Assembly: GCA_008729055.1 (NCBI GenBank)
Contig: SDUX01000127.1
Location: forward strand, 1-20,274
Length of the DNA stretch: 20,274 nucleotides
Source of the DNA: Pyropia haitanensis
Lineage: Eukaryota > Rhodophyta > Bangiophyceae > Bangiales > Bangiaceae
Direction: 5' to 3'
Part shown: one piece after another, positions 18,401-20,274 of the stretch
Position numbering within the stretch: position 1 is the stretch's first letter
How the letters are laid out: every line of letters starts with the position of its first letter
Notes under the pieces: generated by a model
Seen by the model: the letters and a program-made list of their open reading frames with translations, nothing else
The model's database searches: none
Told to the model about the DNA's origin: nothing
Position numbers and translations under genes: made by a program

Positions 18401-18599
18401 ATGGGAGCGGCCATCGGGCATGCTTGCCGCGAAGTCCGTTCCTTTCGTTTTCACATGCAAGGAGGTAACGAGGCGCCTTGAGACGACGTTGATGGGAGAT
18501 CCGTCGTCGAACAGCACCTTAACAACTTTTCCATTGACAGAAGCAGTAGAAAGCAGAAGCCCGAGTCGCGGGCCTTCAAATGGTGACGACATATTTTCA

Positions 18600-18653
18600 G
18601 GAACCGAAGGAGCGTCTTTCACAGATGTTGAGGATTGTTGCTGCTTCAGTTCC
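18600..18653 (-). promoter_or_regulatory. Frameshift stem-loop of copy C
   Basis: The same 10-bp stem and 34-nt loop as in copy B, on the minus strand, seven bases after the heptamer at 18661-18667. Confidence 0.72.
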
Positions 18654-19524
18654 GCTGGCCTTTTGGGCAGTCCTTAGCCATGTGTCCTTTCTCGCGACAG
18701 CGAAGGCAGAGACCCTCGCGCATGCAGCGCTGGCGTTCGTCTGGCGTCAGCTTTTCGATCTTGATGCTGGAAATGTCCATCGGGACAACGCCCATCGTCG
18801 GTGGCTTGCCAGAAGTGCTGTTAACATTGCTGGTGATACGGGACACTCCAGCCTTGGCCGCTTCCACGCGCAGGGCGTCCGTCATCAGTGATTCAAGATC
18901 GGTGTACGTCTTGAGGCACAGTGCCTGCCAGATGTCGCGCTTCAGGCCTCGGCTATAGCGGTCGATCTTTTCCGCTTCGGTGATGTCCGGGATGTCCAAG
19001 AGGACGCTCAGGAAAGTCCTGTTGAACGTCCCGACGTCCTTGATTTGGCGCCATGAGTGCAGCTTGTCCCGCGCCGCCTGCGTCTTGTTCAGAGGGCTGA
19101 AGCGACGGATGAGCGCAGCCCGAAAGGTAGCCCAGTCGGGGACCGCCGTCGTCCGACTGTAGGTATGCCACCAGGTGAACGCTTCACCGTCCAGGTAGGT
19201 GCAGGCGATCCGACACGCTTCGTCAGGGTCAGTCAGTCGCACATATGAGTCCATGTGCTAGCACCATGCTTCAATTGTCCCGGGCTTGCCAGAGAACAGC
19301 GCGGGCTTATTCGGCCTCGCAGTCGTCGCGCCTCCACTCGAGGCCTTAGCCTTGGCGTCGGACAGCTGTTTCTTGGCGTCCGCCAATTCAACCTTATGAG
19401 CCTCGAGCTCGGCGCTCATCTGCGAGACGAACGCTGTAAGTTGATTCCATGACTCCGCGGAGGGTGCGGTTGAGGCCGTTCCCGGATTAATCGGGCTTAC
19501 AGTCGCAGGATTCGGGGGGTCCAT
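18646..19524 (-). CDS. gag: Gag of copy C with in-frame TAG at codon 89
   Basis: The translation is the same as in copy B: N-terminal coiled coil, TAG at 19258-19260, ATG restart at 19254, capsid-type motif [10 protein letters not shown] and CCHC knuckle, ending in TGA at 18646-18648. The ATG at 19524 maps exactly onto the copy B start. Sharing of the TAG by two independently inserted copies shows it was transmitted through at least one transposition cycle. The frameshift heptamer CCCAAAA is at 18661-18667. As in B, the TAG leaves open readthrough, a split Gag, or dependence on another copy. Confidence 0.86.
18661..18667 (-). promoter_or_regulatory. -1 frameshift heptamer of copy C
   Basis: Reads CCCAAAA on the minus strand in the frame TGC CCA AAA, as in copy B. 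Confidence 0.83.
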
Positions 19525-19887
19525 TGCGTCCTGGGTGAGGTCCGCAACAATCAAATTAACCCAACAGATCCGGTTTGACTTACTCCGGCAGAGCACGGGG
19601 CAAGTCTTACAAGATGTGCAAGTTAATTTGACCAAGCAAAATAGTGCTGCACTAGCTCTGGACAAGCGTGGCCGTCGTGGCTACCACGTTTCCAAAGATG
19701 GACAACACTATTTGATGGGTCACAAGCGATGCGATGAAGCAGAATTCGAAGACTCAAATCACGCAATCGGATTTTCCCGCCGGCCGCCGCGCACGGGCCC
19801 GAGTCGGGTCGTGCCGGATTTCCACGCGGGGGGATCAAAGGGGGAAAATCGCGTCTCTTGCACAGATCCTGGGGGTGTTGCGAGGTG
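19525..19887 (-). other. Spacer between zinc-finger ORF and gag of copy C
   Basis: This is the counterpart of 9848-10210 in copy B with the same hairpin region. The candidate intron maps to 19531-19583. No coding region is seen. Confidence 0.5.
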
Positions 19888-20274
19888 TCAGTCGGTGCGG
19901 CGCGCCAGCGTGCGGTGGTGATCCTTGCCACGCTGGTGGCGTTCGAAGTGCTCGACCGTCTCAAATTCGCGATCGCACACGTCGCAACGAGGGCGGGTCG
20001 CTGGACGGTTGACCGTATTGCGGTGGCGCCGCGACCAGCGATGGTCGCGCAGCACTGTCAGGCTGTTGCAACGCACACCGCACGGCTTGCAAACGTATTT
20101 GCCCTTGGGGATGGTCTTGGCGATCCGGCGCTGCTCTCGCTGCTCTGCTGCGCGCGCGGTCGTCGGTCGGATGTGGCCGATTCGTGGGGCCGGCGGCGCG
20201 ATGTAGCGCCGGGCCGGATCCTGCGCGGCAGCAGCAGGCGCCGGTTGGCTGGGACCGCCGGTCCTGACGTGGCC
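19888..20274 (-). CDS. Zinc-finger ORF of copy C (partial at window edge)
   Basis: Only the C-terminal part, about 128 codons, is in the window. Both C-x2-C-x12-H-x5-H fingers are intact and match copy B. Compared with B one base is missing near 20228 (GCTGCCGCGC for GCTGCCCGCGC on the coding strand), which would break the frame upstream of the fingers; it is in a short C run and may be a sequencing error. The stop is TGA at 19888-19890. Confidence 0.62.
   Translation of the reverse strand, partial: GHVRTGGPSQPAPAAAAQDPARRYIAPPAPRIGHIRPTTARAAEQREQRRIAKTIPKGKYVCKPCGVRCNSLTVLRDHRWSRRHRNTVNRPATRPRCDVCDREFETVEHFERHQRGKDHHRTLARRTD

Larger units (their letters stand above)
15477..18661 (-). pseudogene. 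pol: Pol of copy C, disrupted by insertion of copy B
   Basis: The translation is identical to copy B Pol for residues 1 to 1049 (to KLMPKYSG), so it contains the DDG protease, YLDD RT, RNase H, and the complete HHCC/DDE integrase. It is cut within the GPY/F module by copy B. As written, the open frame continues into the B LTR and stops at 15305, which would add about 56 unrelated residues and lose the chromodomain. Its missing end is at 7765-8114. A truncated Pol with an intact integrase core could still be made if the RNA is expressed, but the element cannot transpose normally in this state. Confidence 0.93.
15477..20274 (-). mobile_element. Copy C, 5' segment: retrotransposon interrupted by copy B, runs off window
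   Basis: Reading leftward from 20274 the order is zinc-finger ORF (partial), spacer, gag, pol. Base-to-base mapping to copy B (coordinates summing to 29735) holds without indels from 15477 to at least 20076, so the two copies are nearly identical there. One base is missing near 20228 compared with B. The pol sequence stops at 15477 and resumes at 8114 on the other side of B. The 5' LTR lies beyond the right edge. Confidence 0.95.

Overview
The window is eukaryotic, repeat-derived DNA, almost all of it three copies of one Ty3/gypsy (chromovirus-type) LTR retrotransposon family. Eukaryotic marks are the LTR/TATA architecture, a gag-pol with a C-terminal chromodomain, and short candidate introns with GTAAGT donors. 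The sequence is GC-rich. A fungus or a fungus-like protist is the best guess, but no host gene is present to fix the lineage.

Layout. Positions 1-994 are flanking DNA with no recognisable gene. Copy A (995-7266, + strand) has a 5' LTR, leader, zinc-finger ORF, gag and pol, all broken by many one-base indels; it stops inside the chromodomain. Positions 7267-8114 hold, on the - strand, a truncated 3' LTR and the pol 3' end of copy C. Copy B (8115-15476, + strand) is complete: 857-bp 5' LTR, leader, zinc-finger ORF, gag, pol, polypurine tract and 861-bp 3' LTR. Copy C resumes on the - strand at 15477 and runs off the right edge inside its zinc-finger ORF. Copy B is flanked by CCTGA on both sides (8110-8114 and 15477-15481), so B inserted into the pol gene of C in antisense orientation: a same-family nested insertion.

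How the element works, read from B and C. A U3 TATA box (8724-8730) should drive one genomic RNA. Pol (protease, RT, RNase H, HHCC/DDE integrase, GPY/F, chromodomain) lies in the -1 frame relative to gag. A textbook -1 frameshift signal sits at the junction: CCCAAAA at 11068-11074, a 7-nt spacer, then a 10-bp stem (11082-11091 with 11126-11135) that contains the gag stop codon.

Most unusual points: (1) an extra 5' ORF with two U1/JAZ-type C2H2 fingers, lying before gag and lacking an ATG; (2) an in-frame TAG at gag codon 89 in B and C but TCG in A; (3) a DDG protease motif in place of D(S/T)G; (4) a Tyr-to-Asn difference between C and B at the first chromodomain cage position; (5) a near-perfect inverted repeat with about 4.8-kb arms formed by B and C. 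Copy A's indel-only differences and the abrupt A/C junction at 7266/7267 look more like unpolished long-read sequence or a mis-join than natural decay.
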